Below are positions 44,218 through 52,521 of a stretch of 64,000 bases of DNA, in pieces. The notes beneath the pieces are model-generated. The model saw only the letters and a program-made list of their open reading frames with translations. It was not told the origin of the DNA and ran no database searches. Source of the DNA: JAJDFU01 sp964641965. Lineage in GTDB: Bacteria > Bacteroidota > Bacteroidia > Chitinophagales > Saprospiraceae. A program made the translations under genes and the position numbers. The stretch's first letter is position 1. The number at the start of each line of letters is the position of its first letter. The stretch covers positions 14,962 through 78,961 of the forward strand of contig CAZXLD010000020.1 in the NCBI GenBank assembly GCA_964641965.1, read 5' to 3'.

Positions 44218-44395
44218 TGCCGTGTATTTGGGAAACGGTATTGGCGAAGGTTATTTGTCAACTTTTACCTGATGCTTCTAAAAACTTGGATTCCGAATGC
44301 ACATCATTCCAAATACCTTTTACCCACTACCTGTTCCTAAATATAATGCTCTCGCAGAAATCAATTATTTTTCCCCGGCTCAAACCGTTCCACTC

Positions 44396-47071
44396 ATGCG
44401 AAAGACCAGCTTCGTTTTGTTATCTCTGACCCTATTGACCACCTGCCAAACGGAAAAGCCCTCTGAAAGCGACGTGTTGTATGAAGGAAATAGTTTTACC
44501 CTCTACACGGACAAAGTCGTTCAGGGTAAAAATAGGGCTGAAGTTCTTTCCCCAACCCATATCCAGTCCAACTACAAAAGTCCAGCCAGCGCTACCTATT
44601 CCCGCTTAATCAAGTTCAAGTTTAGCATTAACGAAAAAGATAATGAACTCCGGCCAGGAGCCGACCATTGGTTGATCATCGGAGAGGAGCATAGTTCACC
44701 GGTCATCCGGTTTGGGGAAGCCCCTCCTCCCCTACCTGATAATCCGAGTACCTTCCTGCCTACCAATTACGAATACACCTTCCAGGTCGATATGTCGCCG
44801 GTGCTCCAAGCCTTTGAGGAGCAAGGTTATTTTGAAGCCTGGGATGGATCCCGGGTGGCTAAATCGGATTTCAAAGGTTTTTTCATTGCGGGTGGTTCCG
44901 AACCCCTCACCTGGGATTTTGTCAACCTGGGACAAGAGGGACTGCAACTGCAGGAAACAGACGATCCCAACATCTATTCCATCACCCTTACTCTAAACCC
45001 TTACAACGAGGCCGATTACCAGGATAAGGAGTGGAAATTGGCATTGGATATTTCGGACCGACCCCAATATTCCTCTGACCAACCCATTGTCGACGCTTTA
45101 TTTAATCTCTCCCTGGAGGAAGCCATTAAGAACATTGAACCCGACAGCACTTTTAGGACCGGAGCCAAATGGGGCGGGGTCTGGACACGGGACATCAGCT
45201 ACAGCATCTTATTGGCCTTTGCCTATCATCAACCGGAGGTGGCCAAGATCAGCCTCCGCAAAAAGGTAAAACGAAACCGAATCATTCAAGATACAGGTTC
45301 AGGAGGAGCCTGGCCCGTTTCCTCTGACCGGACTACCTGGGTGTTGGCTGCCTGGGAAATTTACAAAGCCACGGGAGACCAGGCCTGGCTGCAAGAAGCT
45401 TTCCCCATCATTCGAAACACGTTGGAAGACGACTATAAAACGATTTACGATCCGGCCACCGGTTTGTATTCCGGTGAGTCTTCTTTCCTGGATTGGCGGG
45501 AACAAACCTATCCTAAATGGATGTCGAATATGGATATCTACGTGTCGCAAAACCTGGGCACCAATGTGGTCCATTATCAGGCGCATCGCATCCTCGCCGA
45601 AATGGCTCAACGCTTGGGCAAACCCCATCAGGTTTATGCCGAACGGGCAGAAGCGATTAAAAAAGGTATCAACCAGTATTTCTGGCTGCCCGATCAGGGT
45701 TATTATGCTCAATTCCTCTATGGTCGCCCCCATCTCCTTGTCTCCCCTCGTTTTGAAGCTTTAGGAGAAGCCCTGGCCATCCTTTTTGACGTAGCGGATA
45801 CCGAAAAGGCAACTTCGATTATCTCGAAATCTCCATTAACCGAATATGGAACCACCTGCATTTATCCGCAGATTCCAGGCATTCCACCTTACCACAACAA
45901 CGGGATCTGGCCTTTTGTACAATCCTACTGGAATTGGGCTGCTGCCAAAACCGGCAATGAAGGAGTATTAAATCACGGCTTGGCCAGCATATACCGGGCT
46001 GCGGGCTTATTCCTCACGAATTATGAGAATATGGTAGCCGAAACCGGCGACTTTCTCGGCACGGAAATCAATTCCGACCGCATGCTCTGGAGTATGGCCG
46101 GTAACCTGGCTATGGTGCACCGGGTTTTTATGGGCATCCATTTCGAAACAGATGGCATACGGTTTCAACCCGTAGTACCACAGGCCTATGGTGGTATCAA
46201 GACCTTATCCAACTTCAAATACCGCGAGGCCGTGTTGGATATTACGGTAAATGGATTTGGAAATACCATCGAACGAATAGTCCTTGATGGAAAGGAAATC
46301 GAGGAAGCGTTCCTACCCGCTACGCTTACCGGAACCCATTCGATCGAGATCCAATTGAATAACCAACCCTTTGACCAGGCCGGACGCAATCTGGTTGATA
46401 ATCACTTCAGCCTCCCCACCATGCAGGTTTGGCAAGAAGACGGTAAGCTTCACTGGGATGCGGTATCCGGCGCAACCGAATATCGAATTTATCAAAACGG
46501 TAAGCTGTTCCGAAGTACCTCTGACTTCGCATTCGCCTTACCTTCGGTCAGTTATGCCAATTTTATGGTGAGCGCAGTGGATGAGAAGGGCTATGAGGGC
46601 TTTGCCAGCGAGCCCATCTGGATGGTCAAGGAGGAACAACAAATCCAATTGGAAGCTTTTGCTCCTCCGTCCAAGCTCCCTTATATCAATTTCGAGGGAA
46701 CGGGTTTTATTGAGATAAGCACCGATCAGAACCGTATTTTGAACATCCCGGTTTCCGCTCCGCAGGCAGGGACTTATCAAATTGATATCCGGTATTCTAA
46801 CGGAAGCGGCCCTTGGAATACCGATAACAAATGTGCCATCCGTAGCCTGTATGCAAACGGCGATTACCAAGGGACCCTGGTCTTTCCCCAACGCGGTACC
46901 GATGAGTGGTCCGATTGGGGGTTTTCCAATAGCCGTGTGGTCGAACTGAAAGAAGGAACTAATCAGCTACGATTCGCCTTTGAGGACTGGAATAACAATA
47001 TGAATGTGGATGTAAACCGGGCGATGTTGGATTATCTACGGATAGTGAAAACACAGAGGAAACGCGAGTAA
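44396..47071 (+). CDS. six-hairpin glycosidase with C-terminal carbohydrate-binding-like domain, lipoprotein
   Basis: I choose ATG 44396 (MRKTSFVLLSLTLLTTC, lipobox), giving 891 residues; the frame opens 33 codons upstream. Residues about 20-260 are beta-rich, perhaps an N-terminal accessory domain. From about 270 an (alpha/alpha)6 barrel shows FRTGAKWGGVWTRDISYSIL, GSGGAWPVSSDRTTWVLAAW, SSFLDWREQTYP, YHNNGIWPFVQSYWNWAAAK and INSDRMLWSMAGNLAM. It resembles amylo-1,6-glucosidase/rhamnosidase-like six-hairpin enzymes. Residues about 690-765 form a fibronectin-like domain, and about 780-891 a CBM6/CBM35-like jelly roll (INIRYSNG-like QIDIRYSNGSGPWNTDNKC, then VNRAMLDYLRIVK). The substrate is unknown. 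Confidence 0.72.
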   Translation: MRKTSFVLLSLTLLTTCQTEKPSESDVLYEGNSFTLYTDKVVQGKNRAEVLSPTHIQSNYKSPASATYSRLIKFKFSINEKDNELRPGADHWLIIGEEHSSPVIRFGEAPPPLPDNPSTFLPTNYEYTFQVDMSPVLQAFEEQGYFEAWDGSRVAKSDFKGFFIAGGSEPLTWDFVNLGQEGLQLQETDDPNIYSITLTLNPYNEADYQDKEWKLALDISDRPQYSSDQPIVDALFNLSLEEAIKNIEPDSTFRTGAKWGGVWTRDISYSILLAFAYHQPEVAKISLRKKVKRNRIIQDTGSGGAWPVSSDRTTWVLAAWEIYKATGDQAWLQEAFPIIRNTLEDDYKTIYDPATGLYSGESSFLDWREQTYPKWMSNMDIYVSQNLGTNVVHYQAHRILAEMAQRLGKPHQVYAERAEAIKKGINQYFWLPDQGYYAQFLYGRPHLLVSPRFEALGEALAILFDVADTEKATSIISKSPLTEYGTTCIYPQIPGIPPYHNNGIWPFVQSYWNWAAAKTGNEGVLNHGLASIYRAAGLFLTNYENMVAETGDFLGTEINSDRMLWSMAGNLAMVHRVFMGIHFETDGIRFQPVVPQAYGGIKTLSNFKYREAVLDITVNGFGNTIERIVLDGKEIEEAFLPATLTGTHSIEIQLNNQPFDQAGRNLVDNHFSLPTMQVWQEDGKLHWDAVSGATEYRIYQNGKLFRSTSDFAFALPSVSYANFMVSAVDEKGYEGFASEPIWMVKEEQQIQLEAFAPPSKLPYINFEGTGFIEISTDQNRILNIPVSAPQAGTYQIDIRYSNGSGPWNTDNKCAIRSLYANGDYQGTLVFPQRGTDEWSDWGFSNSRVVELKEGTNQLRFAFEDWNNNMNVDVNRAMLDYLRIVKTQRKRE

Positions 47072-47090
47072 TCGAGTTCCCTCTGTGTTT
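47048..47090. terminator. bidirectional terminator between convergent genes
   Basis: AAACACAGAGGAA (from 47048) and TTCCCTCTGTGTTT (to 47090) form an inverted repeat with one bulged C. The arms are preceded by an A run and followed by a T run, so the hairpin can act on both strands. The glycosidase stop codon (47069-47071) lies inside the loop. Confidence 0.8.
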
Positions 47091-47094
47091 ATTA

Positions 47095-48015
47095 TTAATC
47101 CGCAATCGTTGCTTCCGGTACGTTCTCCGGATTTAGCAAATCATAGAACTGGTCCAGCTTCGGCAGAATGATAATGCGCGTCCGGCGGTTGGTTGCACGG
47201 CCATCAGCAGTATCATTGGTAGCGATAGAGGCATACTCACCACGACCAGCAGCCACCAGGCGCCGTGGATCTACGCCGTGATTATCCTGCATGGCGCGCA
47301 CTACAGCTGTTGCACGCTTCACACTCAAATCCCAGTTATCTGTCACACAGCTATTTTTGATTGGCACATTGTCAGTATGGCCTTCCACCATCACTTCCAG
47401 TTCCGGACGGGACTGAATGATTTGGGCAATTTTACCCAGTACTTCATTGGCCCGGGCGGTAATGGCAGCACTTCCGCTTTTGTAAAGCATTTTCTCCGAC
47501 AGATTGACAAAGACAACCGTCTTATCTACTTTAACTTCTACGTCTTCGTCTTCAATGCCCTGGGATAATACGCCCTTTAAATTCACGGCCAACGCCAGGT
47601 TGATCGAATCGGCCTTGGATTTAGCTGCTTGAAGCAATCGGATGTATTTATCTTTGCTCTCCAGCTGCGCCAGGGTTTGTTTAATATTTTCATTGGCCGA
47701 CTGGGAAAGTACAGTCAAGTCGCCTACCTGTGAAAGTTGTTTATCGAGTTGGTTTCTGTAACTCGCTACCTGATCTCTCAGGTCTTGCATTTGCTCCTCC
47801 CGAAAACGGAGCGAAGTTTTCAATTCGGCATTCTCCTGATTACAGGAAGATAGCAATTGCATTTGCTCGTTAAGCTGCTGACCAACCTCACCTAATTGTT
47901 CATTAGCCAGATCCAACTCACTTTGCATGTTGGCCCGCATTTCATCATATTTTTTATTGCTTACGCAAGAGGTGAAAGCCAAGGCTAACAGAAGGACTAA
48001 AAAACGAATGTTCAT
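47095..48015 (-). CDS. OmpA family lipoprotein with coiled coil
   Basis: The 306-residue protein has a lipoprotein signal (LLLALAFTSC) and a long coiled coil (about 25-140; ELDLANEQLGEVGQQLNEQM and LESKDKYIRLLQAAKSKAD). A C-terminal OmpA peptidoglycan-binding domain follows: VEVMVEGHTDN-like LEVMVEGHTDNVP, SVKRATAVVRAMQ, RLVAAGRGEYAS and the end motif NRRTRIIILPK. The Asp and Arg that bind diaminopimelate (HTDN...RATNRRTRI) are present. It likely ties the outer membrane to peptidoglycan. A single DUF748 gene lies upstream on the same strand, 168 nt away. Confidence 0.92.
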   Translation of the reverse strand: MNIRFLVLLLALAFTSCVSNKKYDEMRANMQSELDLANEQLGEVGQQLNEQMQLLSSCNQENAELKTSLRFREEQMQDLRDQVASYRNQLDKQLSQVGDLTVLSQSANENIKQTLAQLESKDKYIRLLQAAKSKADSINLALAVNLKGVLSQGIEDEDVEVKVDKTVVFVNLSEKMLYKSGSAAITARANEVLGKIAQIIQSRPELEVMVEGHTDNVPIKNSCVTDNWDLSVKRATAVVRAMQDNHGVDPRRLVAAGRGEYASIATNDTADGRATNRRTRIIILPKLDQFYDLLNPENVPEATIAD

Positions 48016-48183
48016 GGGAACAGGTTTTTATGGTTTAAATGTATAACTGCAAATATAACAGGTAGGGTCGGTATACCCTTGCTGATATTCCGGCCAACAC
48101 TGCCGATTATTTGCTGGGCACGCTTTGAAGGAGCACTGCAATGAAATGTGGAGAACCCGGTGTGGTAGGCAAGCCTCTGCCTG

Positions 48184-50532
48184 TTATCCGCCCGGTTGAT
48201 CTAAGGGCTCTACCATAACTGTAGAATCCACCACTTCCCCATCTACCCCAAACTGGACGGTAAATCGGGGGCGGACCTGATTGATGGAGGCTTCTTCGCC
48301 TGACAAATCTTTGATCACAAATCGGGTGGAATCAATTCCTCGTTCCTCCATTAAAAAATGACCAACCAATTGTTTTTGTTTCTGGATCACCCGATCCAGT
48401 TCCAGCCGTAAATTTTCTTCCCCATATTGGCGACGAGCGTTTTCCGGAAGCGAGATTGTGGTGTCAAATACGGTAAATGTACTTTGCAAATGGTGGAGAA
48501 ATGCAGAATCAATATTGGGCAATTCCTGTACTTCTTTTCGCCAAAGCGAATCGGCAGTTTGGTCGTATTCCGCCCCAGTCGTTGAGGACAGATAGTCCAG
48601 TTTGGCGCGTTGAATAGCCATCGCATCCAGCTCGTATTCTCGGTTGTACAAGTGCAGCATTTCAATACTGAGTTCGGGCTTCTTGTTAAGGACTTTAGCA
48701 ACCGAATTCAAGGACTTATACTGCTTTTCCTCTAACACATCCTGACCATTTTCAAAATAAATATTTTTCAAGTCTTTCTCATTGACCTTAAATGCATTTG
48801 CCAGTAAGCGAAAAGGTGCAGTGGCGGCTTTGGTAAATATATTTTTGATCACCTGCCAGATAATCTGCCCCATTTTATAGTCCGGGTCGTTCAAAGGGCC
48901 TTCTATGGGCACCTTCAGGTCCACATTTCCATCCAGGTCGCGCAGTAAGACTATCGCCAGCTTCATGGGTAAGGAATAGCCGTCCTGGGTTTTTCGCTTA
49001 TCGCCCACTTTTACCTGTTCAATCAGAACCCGATTGTCACTGTTGAGGTAATAATTTTCAATTTGACTGGCACTGGTGAACGTAATCACCCCTTCGAGGA
49101 AAGGGTGAGCCGTGTAATGCCGGGAATAGGGACTCAGGCCATTGATAAACAAACCATTGATCTCAAAATCAATGTCCATATTTTCAGCTCCTTCCCGGCT
49201 CACCAGTACCTCTCCATCCATGGTCCCGGTTCGATTTAACGCACCTCCGAAAAAGAAATCTGCATACGCATCTGTCTTGGCAATTTCGCCGGCAGAAATA
49301 GTCATATTGCTCACATCCATATAAAACGGATCTTCGAGCGTGTAGTCATAAAACTTGAGGTTGAAGTTGTTAATCGCTACGGAATCTGCACTATAGGCTT
49401 TAAAAATATAATCCCGGGTCAAATCGTAAATGTACAAGGCTAGGTATTCGAAAGGACTGGCATAATAATTCGAGGTATTGATCTCAGTCGCCACTGCCGC
49501 CGAATCCGTTATTTCTACGGTGGTATCCGACGATATGGGTTGCTGGACCAACCATTTACTAAAATTATCCCCGTTTCGGAGGTATTCGAACTTGGCATAG
49601 GTATCCTCCACCAGCACATCTCTAAAATCGTAGACCTGTTTTCCCGTATTCAGGGAGTCAATACCAATATGGATAAGGCCCAATGCCAGCAGGGTATCCT
49701 GGTCGGGTGCGACCATTTTAAATTGAGAAAGATCGAATATACCGTTGGTGGCCAGGTAACTGGATGTGCCAACATTACCGGAAAGCCGAAAATCTGCATC
49801 AAATTGCCCCCCAAAATACCCCAGCCGGATTCCTTTGGTAACATATGGAGTAAAGGGCTCTAATAACAAGCTGTCGATCAAGGTCTGGCAACTGTAATCT
49901 TTCCTCTCTAAATCATACACCAAATCGCCTTGTACAACCCCACCAGCCTGTTGATGAACTCGGAATTCGGCCTGCACCAATCGATCTGTTGTTGTAAAAG
50001 AATCCACATGGATATCTATGGAATCAAAGATCAAGCGACTGCCGATTAGCCGATCTTCGTAATCAATTGCACCAGCGTGCAGTTGTACATCATGAACAGC
50101 CACGGTCCAGGAAGAGGATGTAGCCGTATCCGGTGCCTCCGACGCGCCGGACTCCAAAAGGTCACTGAAATTAAATTGATCCCCCGATTGGATTATATGA
50201 GCGTACAGGCTATCCAGGGTTACCTGTTGAATTTCGACATGAGAACGCAGCAAGGGCCATGGAGCGAGATTGGCGTATAATCGGTCAAAACTTATAAAGG
50301 TAGTGTCCGAATCCACTTCACTTATTTGTACGCCACGAATGCTTGCTGAAACGTTGAAGGGGTTGATGGCTAATCGGTCGATGGTAATATCCCTGTTGAT
50401 CCATTCCCGATCGTGTTTTTCGACATACCGAATGGCCCACCACGGTGCGATCAACAAAAGGGCAATGAGGAGCACAGCTGCTACAGCGAAAACAATGATC
50501 AGGAACTTTAGCGAAAAGAGTTTCTTCATCAC
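48184..50532 (-). CDS. DUF748 family (AsmA-like) membrane-anchored protein
   Basis: The 782-residue protein has one N-terminal helix (FLIIVFAVAAVLLIALLLIAPWW) and a long periplasmic part. Family marks are NRDITIDRLAINPFNVSASI (the DUF748 'l.idp...g.l.l.gl.i' start) and PIEGPLNDPDYKMGQIIWQVIKNI near residue 570. KAATAPFRLLANAFKVNEKD follows. Another mark is the repeated 'FDLSQFKMVAPDQ'-type strand of AsmA-like lipid-transport proteins. The C terminus has long charged helices (EQKQYKSLNSVAKVLNKKP). DUF748 proteins belong to the superfamily of bridge-like lipid carriers (AsmA/TamB type), so a role in outer-membrane upkeep is likely. Confidence 0.85.
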   Translation of the reverse strand: MMKKLFSLKFLIIVFAVAAVLLIALLLIAPWWAIRYVEKHDREWINRDITIDRLAINPFNVSASIRGVQISEVDSDTTFISFDRLYANLAPWPLLRSHVEIQQVTLDSLYAHIIQSGDQFNFSDLLESGASEAPDTATSSSWTVAVHDVQLHAGAIDYEDRLIGSRLIFDSIDIHVDSFTTTDRLVQAEFRVHQQAGGVVQGDLVYDLERKDYSCQTLIDSLLLEPFTPYVTKGIRLGYFGGQFDADFRLSGNVGTSSYLATNGIFDLSQFKMVAPDQDTLLALGLIHIGIDSLNTGKQVYDFRDVLVEDTYAKFEYLRNGDNFSKWLVQQPISSDTTVEITDSAAVATEINTSNYYASPFEYLALYIYDLTRDYIFKAYSADSVAINNFNLKFYDYTLEDPFYMDVSNMTISAGEIAKTDAYADFFFGGALNRTGTMDGEVLVSREGAENMDIDFEINGLFINGLSPYSRHYTAHPFLEGVITFTSASQIENYYLNSDNRVLIEQVKVGDKRKTQDGYSLPMKLAIVLLRDLDGNVDLKVPIEGPLNDPDYKMGQIIWQVIKNIFTKAATAPFRLLANAFKVNEKDLKNIYFENGQDVLEEKQYKSLNSVAKVLNKKPELSIEMLHLYNREYELDAMAIQRAKLDYLSSTTGAEYDQTADSLWRKEVQELPNIDSAFLHHLQSTFTVFDTTISLPENARRQYGEENLRLELDRVIQKQKQLVGHFLMEERGIDSTRFVIKDLSGEEASINQVRPRFTVQFGVDGEVVDSTVMVEPLDQPGG

Positions 50533-50668
50533 AACGGTTTTTAGGGTGTTTTTAATGCATACAATTTATTGAGGTACCACAGTTTTTCAAACTCTTGTTC
50601 GATATTTTGACACAGAGGGATGACGCTTTACCGGTCAACCTATATCAGGGACGTGTACAGAATGGCAA

Positions 50669-50741
50669 ATGACGAGTGGCAAATGGCAAATGTCGAATGC
50701 GGTGTTGGGAGTACGGGATGACGAGTGGCGAATGGCAAATG
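50669..50741. repeat. two 24-nt near-identical direct repeats
   Basis: ATGACGAGTGGCAAATGGCAAATG (50669-50692) and the same word with one change (50718-50741) occur 49 nt apart. They are embedded in a run of AATGGCAAATGG words that starts near 50660. Each word is itself built of the sub-repeat GGCAAATG. Confidence 0.8.
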
Positions 50742-50755
50742 GCAAGTGGCGAGTA

Positions 50756-50965
50756 TCGCGCAGCGAGCTTCAACAGTATCAATTTTACGGGTACGAGTAT
50801 CCAGCATCCANNNNNNNNNNNNNNNNNNNNNNNNNNNNNNNNNNNNNNNNNNNNNNNNNNNNNNNNNNNNNNNNNNNNNNNNNNNNNNNNNNNNNNNNNN
50901 NNNNNNNNNNTCGCGCAGCGAGCTTCAACAGTATCAATTTTACGGGTACGAGTATCCAGCATCCA
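50756..50965. repeat. 55-nt direct repeats flanking a 100-N gap
   Basis: The 55 nt at 50756-50810 (beginning TCGCGCAGCGAGCTTCAACA) recur without change at 50911-50965, separated only by the 100 N. The assembler probably stopped in a tandem repeat array or collapsed it, so the real length is unknown. The unit must be at least 55 nt. Confidence 0.92.
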
Positions 50966-51114
50966 TAGCATCGCGCCCTTGGGCGCCAGCATCACACACA
51001 GATAGCAGCTCCTCTGCCAAAAATGAAGGTTAGTCTTACAGGATTGGCAAATGGTTCCAATATGCTTATGTTTGAGGCCGTTGTAGATGATATACTAACG
51101 GTGCATCCCTGAAT

Positions 51115-52326
51115 ATGCAAAAGCCGATATTGCTCGTTGCCTTGTTGTTAATTGTAGCAGGATTTCTGCTTTTTCCCGCCAAACAACCGGAACCACTTTC
51201 CCCCTATCCCTATAACCCCCACCAAAAAGCCCTTGGTGAGGCCATCGAAGCCTATTTTCGGCAGGCAGAAACGGATGGCCTGATTGTCGGGGCAAGTGTG
51301 GCGCTTGTGACCACGGATACGGTGTTGTATAAAGGTGGATTTGGCTACCAAAATATCCACCAAAAAGATACTGTCGATACGCATAGCATCTTTCGATTGG
51401 GGTCACTCTCTAAAGGGATGACCGCTGTACTTGCAGGCCTGTTGGTTGAAGAAGGTGCATTCCATTGGGAAGACCGGATACGACCAACCCTGGAAGAATT
51501 CGAATTGAATGACCAATCTGCCACCCGGGAGGTGAGTCTGTCTCACTTATTGTCTCATACCGTAGGCCTACCCTACCACTGTTTTACCAACTTGGTTGAA
51601 TCCGGGCAGTCCCTTCGATCCATTGCCCGCAACTTCGATACCATCCCATTGATCGGTAAACCCGGCCAGATCTATAGTTATCAGAATGCCGCCTTTGCCC
51701 TCTCCGGCTTATTTATTGAAGAAACTACGGGTCACTCGTTCGAGTCCTTACTCCAAAAGCGATTGTTCCAACCTTTAAATATGCAAACCGCTTCCTTCAG
51801 CTTTGAAGCGATTGACAGCTCACGGCACCTGGCCCGACCGCATCAGCACGAAGCGGGAAGCTGGACCCTGCGGGAATTAAATCAAAAATACTACAACGCG
51901 ATTCCGGCAGGTGGAATTAATGCCAGCATGGAAGATATGATCCATTGGATGCAGGTATTACTCGGCAATAAGCCGGATTTGGTGTCCGACTCCGTGCTCC
52001 AAATGGTTTTCGAACCCCGAATCGATACTAAAACCCTCGACCCCTATATGGGTAAGCTGGGCCTGCAGGACAAATCGTTGTATGGCCTAGGCTGGCGCAT
52101 TCACACCTTTGCCGATTCAACCACAGGTGGACAAGATACGTTGATCCACCATGCTGGTTCAGTAAGCGGATACAGGACCCAATTGGCCATTGACCCTACA
52201 TCCAAGGTGGCCCTGTGCGTATTATTCAATAGCCCAAGCCCTATTGCCGGCCCGGTAGTGGCCGATTGCTTACTGATGGTGCGTGACAAGTTGGAAGCTA
52301 TTCACAACTGGCAGACCGTTCAATAA
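51115..52326 (+). CDS. beta-lactamase-related serine hydrolase with signal anchor
   Basis: The 403-residue protein has an N-terminal hydrophobic segment (ILLVALLLIVAGFLLFP), followed by the serine beta-lactamase/DD-peptidase-like fold. The catalytic SxxK is S97-L-S-K100 in FRLGSLSKGMTAVLAG. The YxN element is YSYQNAAFALSG, and SHTVGLP and IHHAGSVSGYR (the HxG box) follow. It has the same fold as the lipoprotein at 4800-6047 but low similarity, so the two are unlikely to be recent duplicates. It may cleave an ester or amide in the periplasm. A hairpin terminator follows. The start at ATG 51115 is supported by the leader. Confidence 0.88.
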   Translation: MQKPILLVALLLIVAGFLLFPAKQPEPLSPYPYNPHQKALGEAIEAYFRQAETDGLIVGASVALVTTDTVLYKGGFGYQNIHQKDTVDTHSIFRLGSLSKGMTAVLAGLLVEEGAFHWEDRIRPTLEEFELNDQSATREVSLSHLLSHTVGLPYHCFTNLVESGQSLRSIARNFDTIPLIGKPGQIYSYQNAAFALSGLFIEETTGHSFESLLQKRLFQPLNMQTASFSFEAIDSSRHLARPHQHEAGSWTLRELNQKYYNAIPAGGINASMEDMIHWMQVLLGNKPDLVSDSVLQMVFEPRIDTKTLDPYMGKLGLQDKSLYGLGWRIHTFADSTTGGQDTLIHHAGSVSGYRTQLAIDPTSKVALCVLFNSPSPIAGPVVADCLLMVRDKLEAIHNWQTVQ

Positions 52327-52355
52327 CGATTACATCCCGCGTCCTTTATCCATCG

Positions 52356-52383
52356 AAGCGGATGTTAGGCCAAATCCGCTTTT
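52356..52383 (+). terminator. Rho-independent terminator after the serine hydrolase gene
   Basis: AAGCGGAT (52356-52363) and ATCCGCTT (52374-52381) form an 8-bp perfect stem with a 10-nt loop, and the sequence continues TT. It is 30 nt after the stop codon. Confidence 0.65.
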
Positions 52384-52521
52384 GTCATCTGGTTTAACAT
52401 TCACTACATTTACTTTTAACAATAGGCCCTTTATCTCCCCTATCTAACCAATTGATCCAAGACATGTACCTCCTCCTTCCTGGCGGAGCATTGAGCATTC
52501 GTTAACACAAATCAGAATTGT

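Larger units (their letters stand above)
50533..51114. other. intergenic stretch, 582 nt, with repeats and an assembly gap
   Basis: This runs from the DUF748 start to the serine hydrolase start. It holds short repeats and the N run listed separately. Frames that span the N run are artefacts. A perfect 6-bp inverted repeat (GCGCCC-TT-GGGCGC) is at 50973-50986. No gene is seen. Confidence 0.6.

Noticed and set aside
50660..50755. Short regular repeats considered as a CRISPR array
   Set aside because: Units are short and imperfect, lack unique spacers of even length, and no cas genes are near.
50645..51033. Several reading frames spanning the N run
   Set aside because: They are created by translating across 100 unknown bases between two copies of a repeat, so they are not real proteins.
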